DNA of 64,000 nucleotides from Ditylenchus dipsaci (lineage: Eukaryota > Nematoda > Chromadorea > Rhabditida > Anguinidae), in the NCBI GenBank assembly GCA_004194705.1, contig SADC01001385.1, positions 35,520-99,519 of the forward strand, given 5' to 3'. Position numbers and translations under genes: made by a program. The stretch's first letter is position 1; each line of letters begins with the position of its first letter. Below, in pieces: positions 56,201 to 63,039 of this stretch. Under the pieces are notes generated by a model. The model had not been told where the DNA came from, searched no databases, and saw only the letters and a list, made by a program, of their open reading frames with translations.

Positions 56201-58036
56201 ATGTTAAGATTTTACGGCACGGCTAAACTGCAGTATATGTCATAGCTCAGAAATGGCCAGAAGTTTTAGCACCTAAAACGTGCTTAAAACAGGTTTTTAG
56301 GGCGCGGACGGATATTTCCGACGAAAAACTTTTCCGACCAGTTTCACCATTATACCCACCTATTGTACATATACAAGATAATTGTGCCACTCTTATCGTA
56401 TCGCACTTATGTACCTGTCCCCAAGCTAATTTAACCAAAAAGGGTACCTAAATGTGCTAAAAACCCCCAAAAGATGCAATTTGAACATAGCTTTGTTAAC
56501 TGGGTCCTAACGCATAAACAAACTCTGGTATGCATGCTTTTTCATGCATCCGGAGTTACTTTCGAGTGATTTGTGTCTAAGGTATGTGGGTGTGCGCATC
56601 TCAACTCCAAGCCCCCAAGCCCCCTGCGCCCCCGAAGGTGGCACCTTACCTTAGACATGATCCGAGCGAGACTCTTAATTGAAAATGCAGATAGAGACTC
56701 TTTTTGCCTGGCTCCAGTGACCAAAACGAAGTAGAATACTCTTATATAGGTTTAATTAGCTTGGAGGATATCGGAAATATCCGTCCGCGCACTAAAAACG
56801 TGTTGTAAGCACGTTTCAGGTGCTAAAACTTTGAAAAAAGATGTTTCTGGCCATTTCTGAGCTATGACATATACTGCAGTCCTGCCTACGGCACTTTTCC
56901 GGTCTTCAGGGGTGCCGTAAAATCAAGACTACACTGTAAAAACATAGAGAACCGAGCATTTATCCATTTCTGCAGTTACAATTTTTATTAATTCACTCAC
57001 CATTCATCAACATAGAAGTGCACCTTCGCTTGCTGTTATCACGGCAAGAGCAGCACGGTCCACAGCAACTGCGCTGCTGCAAGGCACCCCAATCAGACCC
57101 ACTCTCAAATGCCCTTTCCAAGTAAAACAAAGGTTTGCTGTTATTTGGTAATGGAGAACTGTGGATACGTTGGTGGTGGCACTGCTGCTTCTCAAATGGC
57201 TTTGAACGATCCTCTTGGAGAGGGAAACAATGTAAGGACTCAAAGAAAAAGTAGGAGGGGGGATAGTAGGAGTCCTGCTCTGCAAGCTCTGATTGATAGA
57301 ACGCTTGATCTGACTCCTTGCTAGAGTCTTGAGACAATCCAGCAGGCAACTGCTGCTGCTCTGTTAGCAATAATTTTTGTTGTTTTTGGGTGGTGGTGTC
57401 AAATGAGTGATTGCCCTTGTCTTCCTCTTCTTCCTGATCAAACCTGGATCTGAAAGAAATAACAAGTTAGTTTGCATAAGTACCCTCAAAACAAATTTTG
57501 ATTAAAAAATGAATTTTCACTTTTCAGCCTTACTTTTCAGCGCCGAAAAAGTCGGAATATTTTCGAGATTGATTTTGAGATTTTCGGGTGCTCAACCAAG
57601 TCTAGAAGGTGAATCAGGAGCCCTTATTAAGAAAACGCAAAAAAACAGATTTGCAAAATTTTTCTCTAGGCTAAAATATGGACCTTTATGGTGGGCCTGC
57701 AACAAATTAAATTGTTTGAAAATATGCTCATAAAAATGTCGTGAGTGAGTGAAAATATCAAAAAATTTAATTGAAAGTTCCTTCTTACCTCCGGATACCG
57801 GAGAGAATATAAAAAAGTCCAATTTAAATCTTAATCCAATATGCATGTTCTGCACCTATATTAGAAAAAGATCTAAGAGAAAATAATCGATATAATTAAC
57901 ATGGTAAAGACAATAAAGGAATTATTTTGACAGCAAGAAACAAAACTGGAAATTGGGGAAAATTCAAAATTTTGCAGCAGGATTAAATATTACCAAAAGA
58001 ATCAATCAAATCGAAAGATGCTGCCTGTTTAGCCAT
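34803..58036 (-). CDS. Rho guanine-nucleotide exchange factor, AKAP13/ARHGEF2/ARHGEF18-like (about 33 exons)
   Basis: It would activate Rho GTPases by GDP release at membranes, junctions or the cytoskeleton. A long Ser-rich N-terminal half precedes a DH domain (ELYTTEKHHCQV, IPDVLDSLLDFHLRILRR, LLLIAQRLTKYPILMEQ) and a PH domain (GTVYWPSVSGQKIE, VLFDDIVVFLQ, SNKNEMHQWVQTIKS). A C-terminal coiled coil follows, the order seen in this subfamily. No C1 zinc finger was found. Exons, 5' to 3': 57994-58036, 57789-57855, 57001-57449, 55790-55945, 55070-55308, 54681-55009, 54063-54114, 53785-54010, 52856-52989, 52684-52769, 48857-50267, 43098-44939, 42739-43021, 42567-42690, 42402-42514, 42306-42358, 42183-42246, 41697-41823, 41492-41544, 41267-41448, 41115-41211, 40722-40803, 40567-40665, 40454-40515, 39685-39819, 39461-39634, 38720-38928, 38542-38664, 38470-38487, 38332-38414, 38097-38279, 35008-35206, 34803-34947. 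About fourteen one-base frame breaks are needed. The first four exons are the least certain. Confidence 0.9.
35285..35613. repeat. TA-flanked repeat with TACAGTC / CACTGTA ends
   Basis: The left end is TACAGTCGCGTGCCAATTAG and the right end TCTTACCGGGATTCCACTGTA, with TA at both outer ends and GCCGGCACTC / GTGGGCACTCGGC inside. It lies in the last long RhoGEF intron. Confidence 0.55.
36687..37684. mobile_element. hAT-type non-autonomous element with perfect 8-bp TSD
   Basis: The terminal inverted repeat CAGGGCCCAAATTCTATGCA appears on the left; the right end is its inverse with one extra C. The octamer GTGATAAA flanks both sides exactly (36679-36686 and 37685-37692), as expected for hAT insertions. 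Subterminal GCATATTTT/AAAATATGC repeats crowd both ends. It contains no transposase ORF. It sits in the RhoGEF intron between 38096 and 35207. Confidence 0.9.
38075..38084 (-). promoter_or_regulatory. Alternative stop and intronic polyadenylation signal
   Basis: TAA at 38082-38084 is followed almost at once by AATAAA at 38075-38080. Reading exon 31 to here gives a short isoform. Splicing at 38096 instead gives a longer C terminus encoded at 35.2-34.8 kb. Confidence 0.5.
38097..38928 (-). CDS. RhoGEF exons 27-31 (C-terminal region and coiled coil)
   Basis: Exon 27 (38720-38928) gives LIETSQKARDSDLASFFDDL. Exon 28 (38542-38664) gives SSSSSTRRHTTVPKVGSEDL. Exon 29 (38470-38487) is an 18-bp micro-exon, LRVGSK. 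Exon 30 (38332-38414) gives ARKAATDLIRENVSMRIENN. Exon 31 (38097-38279) gives LQDLHIASLRAQR and, after a one-base break near 38245, RKIESLRQKYDEIQRQ and RMDNLKARQEQLDNLE. If the weak GTTGCT donor at 38096 is ignored, exon 31 reads five more codons (EVAFD) to TAA at 38082-38084. Confidence 0.85.
39042..39358. repeat. TTAA fold-back with tRNA-like core
   Basis: TTAA at 39042-39045 precedes AGTACTATAGCCGTCG. The right end is the inverse, CGGCTATGGTCCTTTAGA. The arms contain GAATTTCACACGTTTGAATG and its inverse. Inside, on the minus strand at about 39170-39236, are an A-box-like TGGTGCAGTGGTAAAGCGC and a B-box-like GGTTTGATTCC. It lies in the intron between exons 26 and 27. Confidence 0.75.
39461..39819 (-). 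CDS. RhoGEF exons 25 and 26 (start of C-terminal coiled coil)
   Basis: Exon 25 (39685-39819) starts VRTANGPQEIETSKPVG and ends ENISKWQKRLEILF. Exon 26 (39461-39634) continues NERMKQEEQLKDYFDERMKF, then KTPKSDSALVPS and ENRDIERV. Phases agree at both joins using donors GTCAGC and GTAGTT. The charged/Leu pattern fits the post-PH helical region of this subfamily. Confidence 0.85.
40454..41211 (-). CDS. RhoGEF exons 21-24: PH domain
   Basis: Exon 21 (41115-41211): RRKCLSIGTVYWPSVSGQKI, strand 1. Exon 22 (40722-40803): CMVLFDDIVVFLQ, the (V/L)LLTD(L/V)LVFLQ strand of AKAP13-type PH domains, then a one-base break near 40762, then NNVMQFFSQKDH. Exon 23 (40567-40665): ASVIPLHTALIREMERTNEV, like VISLQKLIVREVANEE in relatives. 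Exon 24 (40454-40515): CRLFFSNKNEMHQWVQTIKS, the C-terminal helix with the invariant Trp. The exon 23/24 junction is off by one or two bases. Confidence 0.9.
40869..41078. promoter_or_regulatory. Cluster of AACCGGTT palindromes in a PH-domain intron
   Basis: Exact AACCGGTT at 40944-40951, 41012-41019 and 41056-41063, with variants AACCAGTT (40869-40876), TAACCGGC (about 40896), TACCGGTT (about 40971) and CCGGTTGA (41071-41078), all within a 311-bp intron. Most sit in an AACCGGTTGAT context. AACCGGTT is the consensus of Grainyhead-type (CP2/GRH) factors. Either a binding-site cluster or a decayed repeat would explain it. Confidence 0.5.
41267..42690 (-). CDS. RhoGEF exons 14-20: DH domain
   Basis: Seven exons with introns of 43 bp upward. 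Exon 14 (42567-42690) leads in with LVKQKWKDLDLWS and KKSKTLFM. Exon 15 (42402-42514) carries DH helix 1, ELYTTEKHHCQVIVFLQQAY. Exon 16 gives IPDVLDSLLDFHLRILRR and exon 17 RMRDRLEESKVVRTIGDIIL, as in the AKAP13/GEF-H1 group. Exon 18 begins FEDGDFKTAAINAYTTFCL. Exon 19 has LLLIAQRLTKYPILMEQ, matching the conserved QRITKYPLL helix that contacts the GTPase. Exon 20 ends the domain with AVKSFALRVDKELWAYELNR. One-base breaks lie at the exon 14 donor (about 42566) and in the A run at 41405-41408. Confidence 0.93.
41890..42087. repeat. Fold-back repeat in the intron between RhoGEF exons 17 and 18
   Basis: Arms at 41890-41945 and 42032-42087 are near-perfect inverses (for example AACTTTTTTTGGTATATAAA and its complement). 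The loop contains CAAACCACAGGGGGGACC-type sequence. It fills most of the intron. Confidence 0.85.
42739..43021 (-). CDS. RhoGEF exon 13 (linker before DH)
   Basis: Acceptor TTCTTAG. It reads LDSYGFWEIGKEMFAKIEKK, then a Leu/Lys/Asn-rich helix-like segment, GLPDVLLNVLGSGGS and an acidic PEDEEPQPQ end, with a GTATTA donor. Entry needs one extra T in the T run at 43018-43021. An alternative is a 15-bp micro-exon (43007-43021) spliced to GLPDVLL; the open frame across the intervening stretch argues for one exon. Confidence 0.72.
43098..44939 (-). CDS. RhoGEF exon 12 (large Ser/Pro-rich linker)
   Basis: A 1.84-kb exon beginning near GFPSDSFQFISSNSLVSTTP. Frame breaks are inferred near 44580-44640, 43905 (FPPP to ESLASRSSRGEAY), 43738-43743 (a C run, to NLVSRPMTPLVTIND), 43530 (to EVKRREVSELRPS) and 43130 (to EWKCWGTSNTVVQDK). 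SPSRRQS, FLSCKRLSIFH, RRRSGSLAE and SSPSRRDS resemble basophilic kinase or 14-3-3 sites. The GTGAAG donor is at 43096-43097. Confidence 0.85.
45350..45490. repeat. Hairpin with long G-run/C-run arms
   Basis: GGAACTTATTTACTTT followed by a run of about ten G and CACCGAT pairs with ATCGGTG, a run of about fifteen C, and AAAGTAAATAAGTTCC. A direct copy of GGGAACTTATTTACTTT precedes the left arm. Confidence 0.85.
46554..46754. repeat. TTAA-flanked perfect fold-back, 201 bp
   Basis: TTAA at 46554-46557 and 46751-46754. The interior is almost entirely one hairpin; its arms include GACCATAGCCGTCGCCGACA and TTTGAATTCGCGCGGGACAG with their inverses. It is the cleanest copy of the AGGACCAT family in the window. 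Confidence 0.9.
47612..47835. repeat. Fold-back repeat with GGTCCCC / GGGGACC arms
   Basis: The left arm (47612-47656) contains GTGCAGAATCGTTGTCCAAA and CCTGGTCCCCTG; the right arm (about 47793-47835) is its inverse. Inner AATGTGCTCATGGT / ACCATGACCACATT also pair. Confidence 0.75.
47886..48210. repeat. TTAA-flanked fold-back enclosing a tRNA-like sequence
   Basis: TTAA at 47886-47889 and 48207-48210. The arms begin GGGGCATGCTCGCCGCCGAT and end with the inverse. In the loop, 48025-48095 on the plus strand reads TAGCCTAGTGGGATAGC (A-box-like) to CAGTTCGATTCCCACTGG (B-box-like), related to the tRNA-like sequence at 15215-15286. Confidence 0.8.
48207..48439. repeat. TTAA-flanked fold-back sharing a TTAA with its neighbour
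   Basis: It starts at the TTAA (48207-48210) that ends the preceding element and finishes at TTAA 48436-48439. Ends are GGACCATGCTGG and the inverse AGCATGATCC. The arms include TCTGGTGGTCC and GGACCACCAGA. Confidence 0.8.
48857..50267 (-). CDS. RhoGEF exon 11 (large Ser-rich linker)
   Basis: A 1.41-kb exon. The frame runs AKPRKLKNTFSNGKLLTPAG, changes near 50040-50090 to RRSFKWKSLFSTPKVGGTN, continues through VEYNQIVLKRQAYRVDETNN and an acidic segment, and breaks again at the C run at 49228-49231 (to PFGFGKNFSPPCLSP). A last break near 49080-49095 leads to NTQIEGIVGKTDKNEAE, ending at ALGRRSE with GTGAGA. Each break behaves as one missing base. Codon use and composition are alike on both sides of every break, and no substitution stops were seen. 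Confidence 0.85.
50860..52475. repeat. 1.6-kb inverted-repeat element with arrays of GCTAAG/CTTAGC units
   Basis: The left arm (50860-51065) begins CTGTACCCCGAAATTTAAGC and repeats GCTAAGTGGTCGTTTTGCTA-like units. The right arm (about 52255-52475) carries the inverse, many CTTAGCAAATGGGCGC units, ending GCTTAAATTTCGGGGTACAG. It lies in the RhoGEF intron between exons 10 and 11. Weaker inverted similarity (GGCGCAATGG near 50477, CAACTGCGCC near 52590) suggests a larger or nested structure. Confidence 0.8.
51149..51650. repeat. Nested fold-back with tRNA-like arms
   Basis: GCACCCAGGTGGACGCGAAC...ATCCAAGTGG (51239-51290) is inverted at about 51580-51645, where the plus strand contains the exact B-box form GGTTCGAATCC. 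The loop also folds (GATTTTACCACTGTCAAACC and its inverse). A diverged copy of the same unit precedes it on the minus strand at 51149-51215 (GGGATTCGAACCAG). Confidence 0.75.
52684..52989 (-). CDS. RhoGEF exons 9 and 10
   Basis: Exon 9 (52856-52989) reads DTNLSVQYECSAEGSSSFSA then VSKNPLLRKSSSKNSADE; the donor is GTGGGG in phase 0. Exon 10 (52684-52769) reads SLAKVKMRGQPVKNSPASSF and ends FNTTPAK with a weak GTTTCT donor. Its exit phase disagrees by one base with exon 11; an extra A in the AAAA run at 52685-52688 would explain this. Confidence 0.75.
53785..54114 (-). CDS. RhoGEF exons 7 and 8
   Basis: Exon 7 (54063-54114) is 52 bp, SDHLLIAKSNDNEVCPVD, with GTGAGT. After a 52-bp intron, exon 8 (53785-54010) begins VNDYLPNKSLLQMNRDVVLT and ends INDNNN plus one base with GTCAGT. 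All phases agree and there is no frame break. The regular acidic/hydrophobic alternation in exon 8 hints at structure, but I recognise no named domain. Confidence 0.83.
54681..55308 (-). CDS. RhoGEF exons 5 and 6
   Basis: Exon 5 (55070-55308) reads MDNVEELGLRKEAKIKSKED and ends GEDFKGK in phase 0. Its ATG at 55306 could also serve as an internal start. A 60-bp intron follows. Exon 6 (54681-55009) reads KLSLSNQSRHSNSGNRLSQ, has the Glu/Leu segment SLLQSLVKELEAEKGLARNQ and a Ser-rich end, and leaves in phase 2 at GTAAAG. Both look like linker sequence rather than folded domains. Confidence 0.8.
55365..55742. repeat. Fold-back repeat with AAACGTTTCCCCAAAATGAA arms
   Basis: Both ends carry multiple direct and inverted copies of GGGAAACGTTTCCCC with ATGAAAC. 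ATTAAGGGTATTT is repeated four times on the left. An inner hairpin pairs CCACATTGCAAGGG with CCCTTGCAATGTGG. It lies between RhoGEF exons 4 and 5, starting 56 bp before exon 5. Confidence 0.8.
55790..55945 (-). CDS. RhoGEF exon 4 (frame disturbed)
   Basis: Bounded by TTTCAG and GTGAGT. No single frame is open throughout. The first half is protein-like as VDTRPLKSKKKDKN or GYETFKEQKERQ, and the second half as MQQSHSMQEEEISSARANSE then NSQIADW. A break near the A runs at about 55900-55920 would join them. The exit phase still does not match exon 5 cleanly, so an error or a missing small exon remains. Confidence 0.55.
56160..56950. repeat. Large inverted-repeat element, about 0.8 kb
   Basis: Arms at about 56229-56325 (ATGTCATAGCTCAGAAATGG, GCGCGGACGGATATTTCCGA) and 56763-56883 are inverted. 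Outer segments with TTTTACGGCAC / GTGCCGTAAAA extend the palindrome. It lies between RhoGEF exons 3 and 4 and is non-coding. Confidence 0.75.
57001..57449 (-). CDS. RhoGEF exon 3
   Basis: An open exon between TTTCAG and GTGAGT, acidic at the start (FDQEEEEDKGNHSFD), then Gln/Ser/Pro-rich, with a Cys cluster (RSCCGPCCSCRDNSKRRC) near the end. The cysteine spacing does not match a C1 domain. It ends at MLMN plus one base (phase 1). Confidence 0.65.
57789..57855 (-). CDS. RhoGEF exon 2 (doubtful)
   Basis: A 67-bp segment between a TATAG acceptor and a GTAAGA donor. Its phases fit both neighbours (phase 1 in, phase 2 out), but the frame contains a TAA after HAYWIKI. It could be a real exon with two sequence errors, a poison exon, or not an exon. 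Confidence 0.25.
57994..58036 (-). CDS. RhoGEF exon 1 (putative start)
   Basis: ATG at 58036 opens MAKQAASFDLIDSF, followed by a GTAATA donor; it ends in phase 1. It was chosen because it is the first plausible coding start upstream of the exon series on this strand. No promoter is evident, and untranslated exons further upstream are possible. Confidence 0.4.
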
Positions 58037-58496
58037 TTTCCAATCAATTTGCACGATTAAGACTTGTTAAAAATGAGTGCGATAATCACATAGAAAAGAG
58101 AAAGGTTTGTTGTTGGTTTCAACATCTACAAACATACACACACAAGGTCATCATTTACAAAAGTGAGGGTAGGGAAGGGCACAAAGAGTGCGCTAGACTA
58201 ATAGGTTATGGCGCTTGTTTGAAATAATTTGATCAAATTAATACAATAAATAAAGTCATGCTCTTTTGTATAATATTATTATCGATTCACAGTTAGACTG
58301 CTTTGTAAAGTTGGTGGTCTATTTTATAATTTGTGAAATTGGCTATTTAAAAGATCATGTCCATCCCTTGACTGGGAATTTTGAACTTTCGAGTGCGCGC
58401 AATAGATTTTGTCAATAACATTTTTGAATTATTGTTTTTGTTTGAATTTAAAATTTGGATCCTAGTATAGAATACCTCCTTAAAATTTTTCCTTTT

Positions 58497-58640
58497 AAAA
58501 CTTGAGTAAAAGACACCCAAATTTATGTCCCAGACTTCGGAAAAGTGCGTAAAACAGTTATTAGTCACAACTTCCATACGCTGGTCAACCCCCGAGCCTA
58601 AGGGCTAAGTCTAAAGTTGTCGCTTGAAAGGGTAGTTACA
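58497..58640. repeat. Second copy of the 22.9-kb dispersed repeat
   Basis: It matches 22886-23010 in the same order and orientation (AAAGACACCCAAATTTATGTC, ATACGCTGGTCAACCCCCGA), then diverges. A truncated AAAGATCATGTCC end (about 58350) lies 150 bp before it. Confidence 0.6.
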
Positions 58641-60845
58641 CCGATTTTTGGAAGGTTGGGTTTGAGAGAGGGGGGTTATTCGCTACTAGCGCCGAAATTT
58701 GAAATTCTAAGTTGTAAAGCCATAAAAGTGATTATCTCACCTGATCTCAATGTCAAGCAACATCTTTTTACATCTTTTTTATTATTAATGCACGCAAAAA
58801 ATAATTCAAAAATGTACTGGCAAATACGGCGGTCATTCAAAGATTAAAATTGGCATTACAAGTAAGAGGCACGGTTTTTTGAATAAGTTGATTTGCAACC
58901 TTGATTTTTACACCACTTTTTTCAGCACAGTTACGTGCGAAAAACTGCGTTGCTTTTCCTTTTCGTAGAAAGCTGTAAAAGAAAATGCCAAGAAAACATT
59001 TTGAAACAATGAATTGCACAAAAAGAAACAAAATATAGCTTGTAATATTATGATAAATAAAAAATTGTAGAACCATAATTTTTATTTCTAAATTTTTTCG
59101 ATGACTCGGACATTGGTTCTATGGGCAGGTAAAAGGATGAATCAGAAAAGACACAAAACTCAATTTATTTTTCAACACAGCGACCGGGTCTTTATCTGCC
59201 AATCTCGTCCTAACCAAAATGAAATCTAAAAAAAAGCTCTTAGTAATTAACAAAGTAATATTTACAAAAGGCACCTAATCAAGCCTCCTCTCGTTGTTAG
59301 CCATGCACTAATTTTGTATAAATTTAACTGCAAGACAACCTTGAAAACAAAACTACGAAAATTTTTTGGAAATTTTCGCTAACAGTTCTGAAAATTTATT
59401 CTGGAAATTTTTTTAGCTCAGAATCTTGACTCTTTTCACTCATAAATAGAAGATAAATAAATCTTGAAATCTAGCCAATTATGCTTATGCCTAATAGGTT
59501 AACGATATAAATAACCAATTTTTACAACGTATGCCATCTAATGAGGCGGCAGCCTCTAAAAAACCAGTTCCCTCAGTTTTTTCAGGTGTAATAGCTGTTT
59601 TGGGAATTGAAATATCAGAGGGTATCTCAATCACATAGAACACCCTAATTTGTTTGCAATATTACAGTGTTTCACGGTGAATGGTATAAATCATGCATGA
59701 AAATTCAAATTTAAAGTTTGGCACTCTCCTTACGTCTACACAAAATATTTGGTGATAAGATGATGTATCAGAAAATAAAAACGACAAACGGCGCTAATGC
59801 ACCAAATATGGATTATTTTAAACTGTAAAGCGCAAATGCGTAGCCCACTAACAAAAAGCGGGGAAAAGTCAAACAGAGAAGAGGAAAAATGGAATAAATT
59901 TGCCATTTGCGACCCATTCTGTAAGCTTTTGGTGTTGCTGCTGCTTGCATCAGTTGCCTGGCTGATGGATGGATGGTAGTGGGGATGTGTCATCGTCCCC
60001 ACTACTACTACTACTGGTAGTGGTGATCACAGGCACTCACAGTTTTTGCAGCTTGAAGGGGGCAGAAGGGAATGTTTAGTGATGGGGGCAGTGGTCAGAG
60101 AGCTGAACAGTGATGAACAAAAAACAACTGTATGATTGAGTGAGTGCATTGGCAGCTGAATGCAACCATGTTTCTTTTATTCGCAACAAGAAAGGCAGTT
60201 TGAAGAAATATATTTTATATCAAAAAGTTACTAACGATTAAAAGATAGATCAATTCAATGTACATTACAAAATAGATCACCTCTTCAATACTGAATCAGT
60301 AGTACTGATATAATGTCTAGTTTGTATACAAAACGAATTTATGCTAAGTTGTGAAAAATAACCTTTTATGTAAAAAGGCTAAAATTAAATTACACACCAG
60401 AATACTGATTTCCCCCTGTAAATCGTATGAATAATCGTTATTTTTTTTAGATCACCATGTAGTTTTGCGATTCTAGTTTCTACTAAGCTATCAACTGTCC
60501 CATTGTAATTTACAAATTTGCTGCAACAGTGAGCTTTTCTATAAAATAGTAGTTGTTTTACAAATACCGTATCCGCTCTAATTATAAGTCATGGCGTATG
60601 ATTAGAGAGTGAACATTTTTTCAAAGTTCAAGCGGTCTGAAATTTCTGTTTTCATTTACTGCTTAGCTGTGTAAGACGTGTCTGTTACATTTTTTAAATA
60701 CCTCACTAATGGTCAATTTTGTGAGACTAGCACACAACAAGATACTTAAACACATGAAAACCATAAAACAATGAGAAAAATTGAGTAGGGGACACTGAAT
60801 TCCCCATACCCACTGAACAAAAATTTGTGGGCATTTTTTTTGAAA

Positions 60846-60945
60846 ATTTGGGGGCAGAAAAAAGTAATTTGGGGGCAAAAAGAGTAATTAGGGGATCTCA
60901 AATTTGGGGGCAGAAAAAAGTAATTCGGGGGCAGAAAAAAGTACC
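60846..60945. repeat. Tandem repeat of about 21 bp, four to five units
   Basis: Units of the form TTTGGGGGCAGAAAAAAGTA recur at about 60847, 60868, 60903 and 60926 with small changes; the last starts TTCGGGGG. Confidence 0.8.
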
Positions 60946-60996
60946 GTCCTTTTTCAAATCCCTCGCAGGCATTTTTTACAAACTCACGTAAAACAT

Positions 60997-61356
60997 TTAA
61001 AGGAGCATGCAATTGATAAGCACAGCAATTGGTAAATTTTGAATTCGCGCGAGACCACCCTAATTTTGTCAATAATTTTTCGAACTGTTTTTTGTTTGCA
61101 TATAAATTTTTTCAAAAATAAGAACCGTTTGCTAGTCGAGTCCAACGTTGATCGATATTGCCAGATCGGACGAGATAGGCGACGCACATATTTCTACAAC
61201 TGCCTATATCAGTTAGTGTCAAAAATAAACTTATGAATGAAGTTCAATTTTAAAGCACATAAAAAAATTATTGGAAACATTATGGACAAATTAGGGTGGT
61301 CCCGCGCGAATTCGGATTCTGCTAATTGCTGTGCTTTATCAATTAATGGTCTTTAA
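60997..61356. repeat. TTAA-flanked fold-back element, 360 bp
   Basis: TTAA at 60997-61000 and 61353-61356. Arms: AGGAGCATGCAATTGATAAG... with GAATTCGCGCGAGACCACCC, and the inverse on the right (GGGTGGTCCCGCGCGAATTC...TTAATGGTCTT). The AATTCGCGCGGGAC segment is shared with the 46.55-kb copy. Confidence 0.85.
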
Positions 61357-62867
61357 AGAAAATAATAATAAAATCAAAAAATATAAGAAGCAATGTTTTT
61401 TATTTTCAGTGTATACCCTCAATTTTGCACATTTAAAAAATTTACAAAAAATCGACTCAATTGAGTATTTTCAAAGGGCCAAATAAATGTAACATTAATC
61501 TGATAATAAATGAACGGTCAAAATAACCTTTTACATCCATCCTTAATGCAAACTAACTGAGTTTTTAATGGTGGTTTGGTTGGTCTGGTTGGAAGCTCAA
61601 GCTCCGATAGAATTGACTAGTGTTGGAATCCTTTCTCAATCCCATGTTTTCTCCAATGTATTCCAAGATATGTCACAGTTTTCTAGATCACACTCTCGTC
61701 TCTTCAGTAAACGGAGTAAGAGTTTCTGTAGACGGCATTGAATGCATTGAGGGAAAAAATATTGCACCAACACCTGGAATACAGCAATAAAATATGTATT
61801 GATGTTCGCTAAGTAAACAAAGTCAAAAAAATGTACTACTGTTTGTTGATCAAGTTCATGCATGCTCGAAAATGCCAAAAAAAATCACAAGAGGACCAAA
61901 GAAGTCTTTTGTACAGTACACATAGAGCCACGAATAAAAAAAAATTCACAAAACTTCTTTAGAATCTATTATTTTTTTGCAATAATTGATGAAATTCGAA
62001 TTTATTTGGCTCCATTGATAGAAATATGAAATGCTCTTTGAACAAGTCGTGAGATCCGACCAGTTCAATAAAATCTTATTGATAAATAAGGCGTTGGAAA
62101 TTTGAGTGAAAAAGGGCAAATGGTATAGTCAACTGTGAACTATCATCGGAAGAGTCCAAAATCACTCATAAATAATACCAAAGATTTTAATATATAAACA
62201 AGCATTTTCGTCAATAAAATTAAAAAATTAAGAATTGGTTTGAAAAAAAAACGCATAAAAATCGGTTATTGAATTTTAAAAGGAAGTTATAGGGTGGGGA
62301 AAAGGAAAGATGGTTATTCACTCAAACAATAACAGGCAGTGTTAATGGTGGTATGAGTGATTACAGGGAAGCCGCACTCCTATTGGACTTTATTTCTACC
62401 CTTTCTGACTGATAACGTGCTTTTTGTTGCTCTGCTCTTTCGTTTCCATAAATTATAATTCATTCAGAAGGAGAAAAAGCAGGAAAAATCAATATTAAAG
62501 GTAATTGATGATTATTCTAGCTCAATTCCAAATAAATCAAAATTTCGGCGATGTAGTTTCAGATCAGGATTGTGGCTAAATTGAAGAGCTGAATCAGCGA
62601 TAACTGCGTTTAGCATACAAGGCATGTATTAAAAACTCTATGCTATCTCCGTACGTGACAGATAGGCCAATTTTAAATCTAAATTCTTTTTAGCATGTCA
62701 AATAAATATCGGCAGATGACTCAATTATCTTCTTTCTCGCATTATTATTCAAAAAACAAGATATAAAACTATCAGCAATCATTTTTAATTCTTATAGAAG
62801 CAGCATGATCTTATCTATCCAAAAAGGCTATACAAATCAAGAAGGGCACTTATACTAGCAATCCATG

Positions 62868-62960
62868 TACAGTCAAACCTCTCCATAACGTCGTCCTTGG
62901 GACGGGCCTTAGGGTGCCGTTATACAGTCTACTCTCGATATAACATCACCCCTAAGTTCG
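62868..62960. repeat. Two adjacent TACAGTC-family ends
   Basis: TACAGTCAAACCTCTCCATA at 62868 and, 66 bp on, TACAGTCTACTCTCGATATA in the same orientation. A truncated MITE is apparently followed by another end; no right end was found nearby. Confidence 0.5.
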
Positions 62961-63039
62961 TTTCTTTTTATTCCTTTTTTTATTCGTAAGTGTTAAGAAT
63001 GGTGCAAAAATACGCGGACACATTAATGAACTATAACTG

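Noticed and set aside
59736..60002. 88-codon minus-strand frame starting MGTMTHPHYHPS
   Set aside because: The first 35 codons are protein-like, but the rest is not, and no donor joins in phase to the putative exon 1 at 58036.
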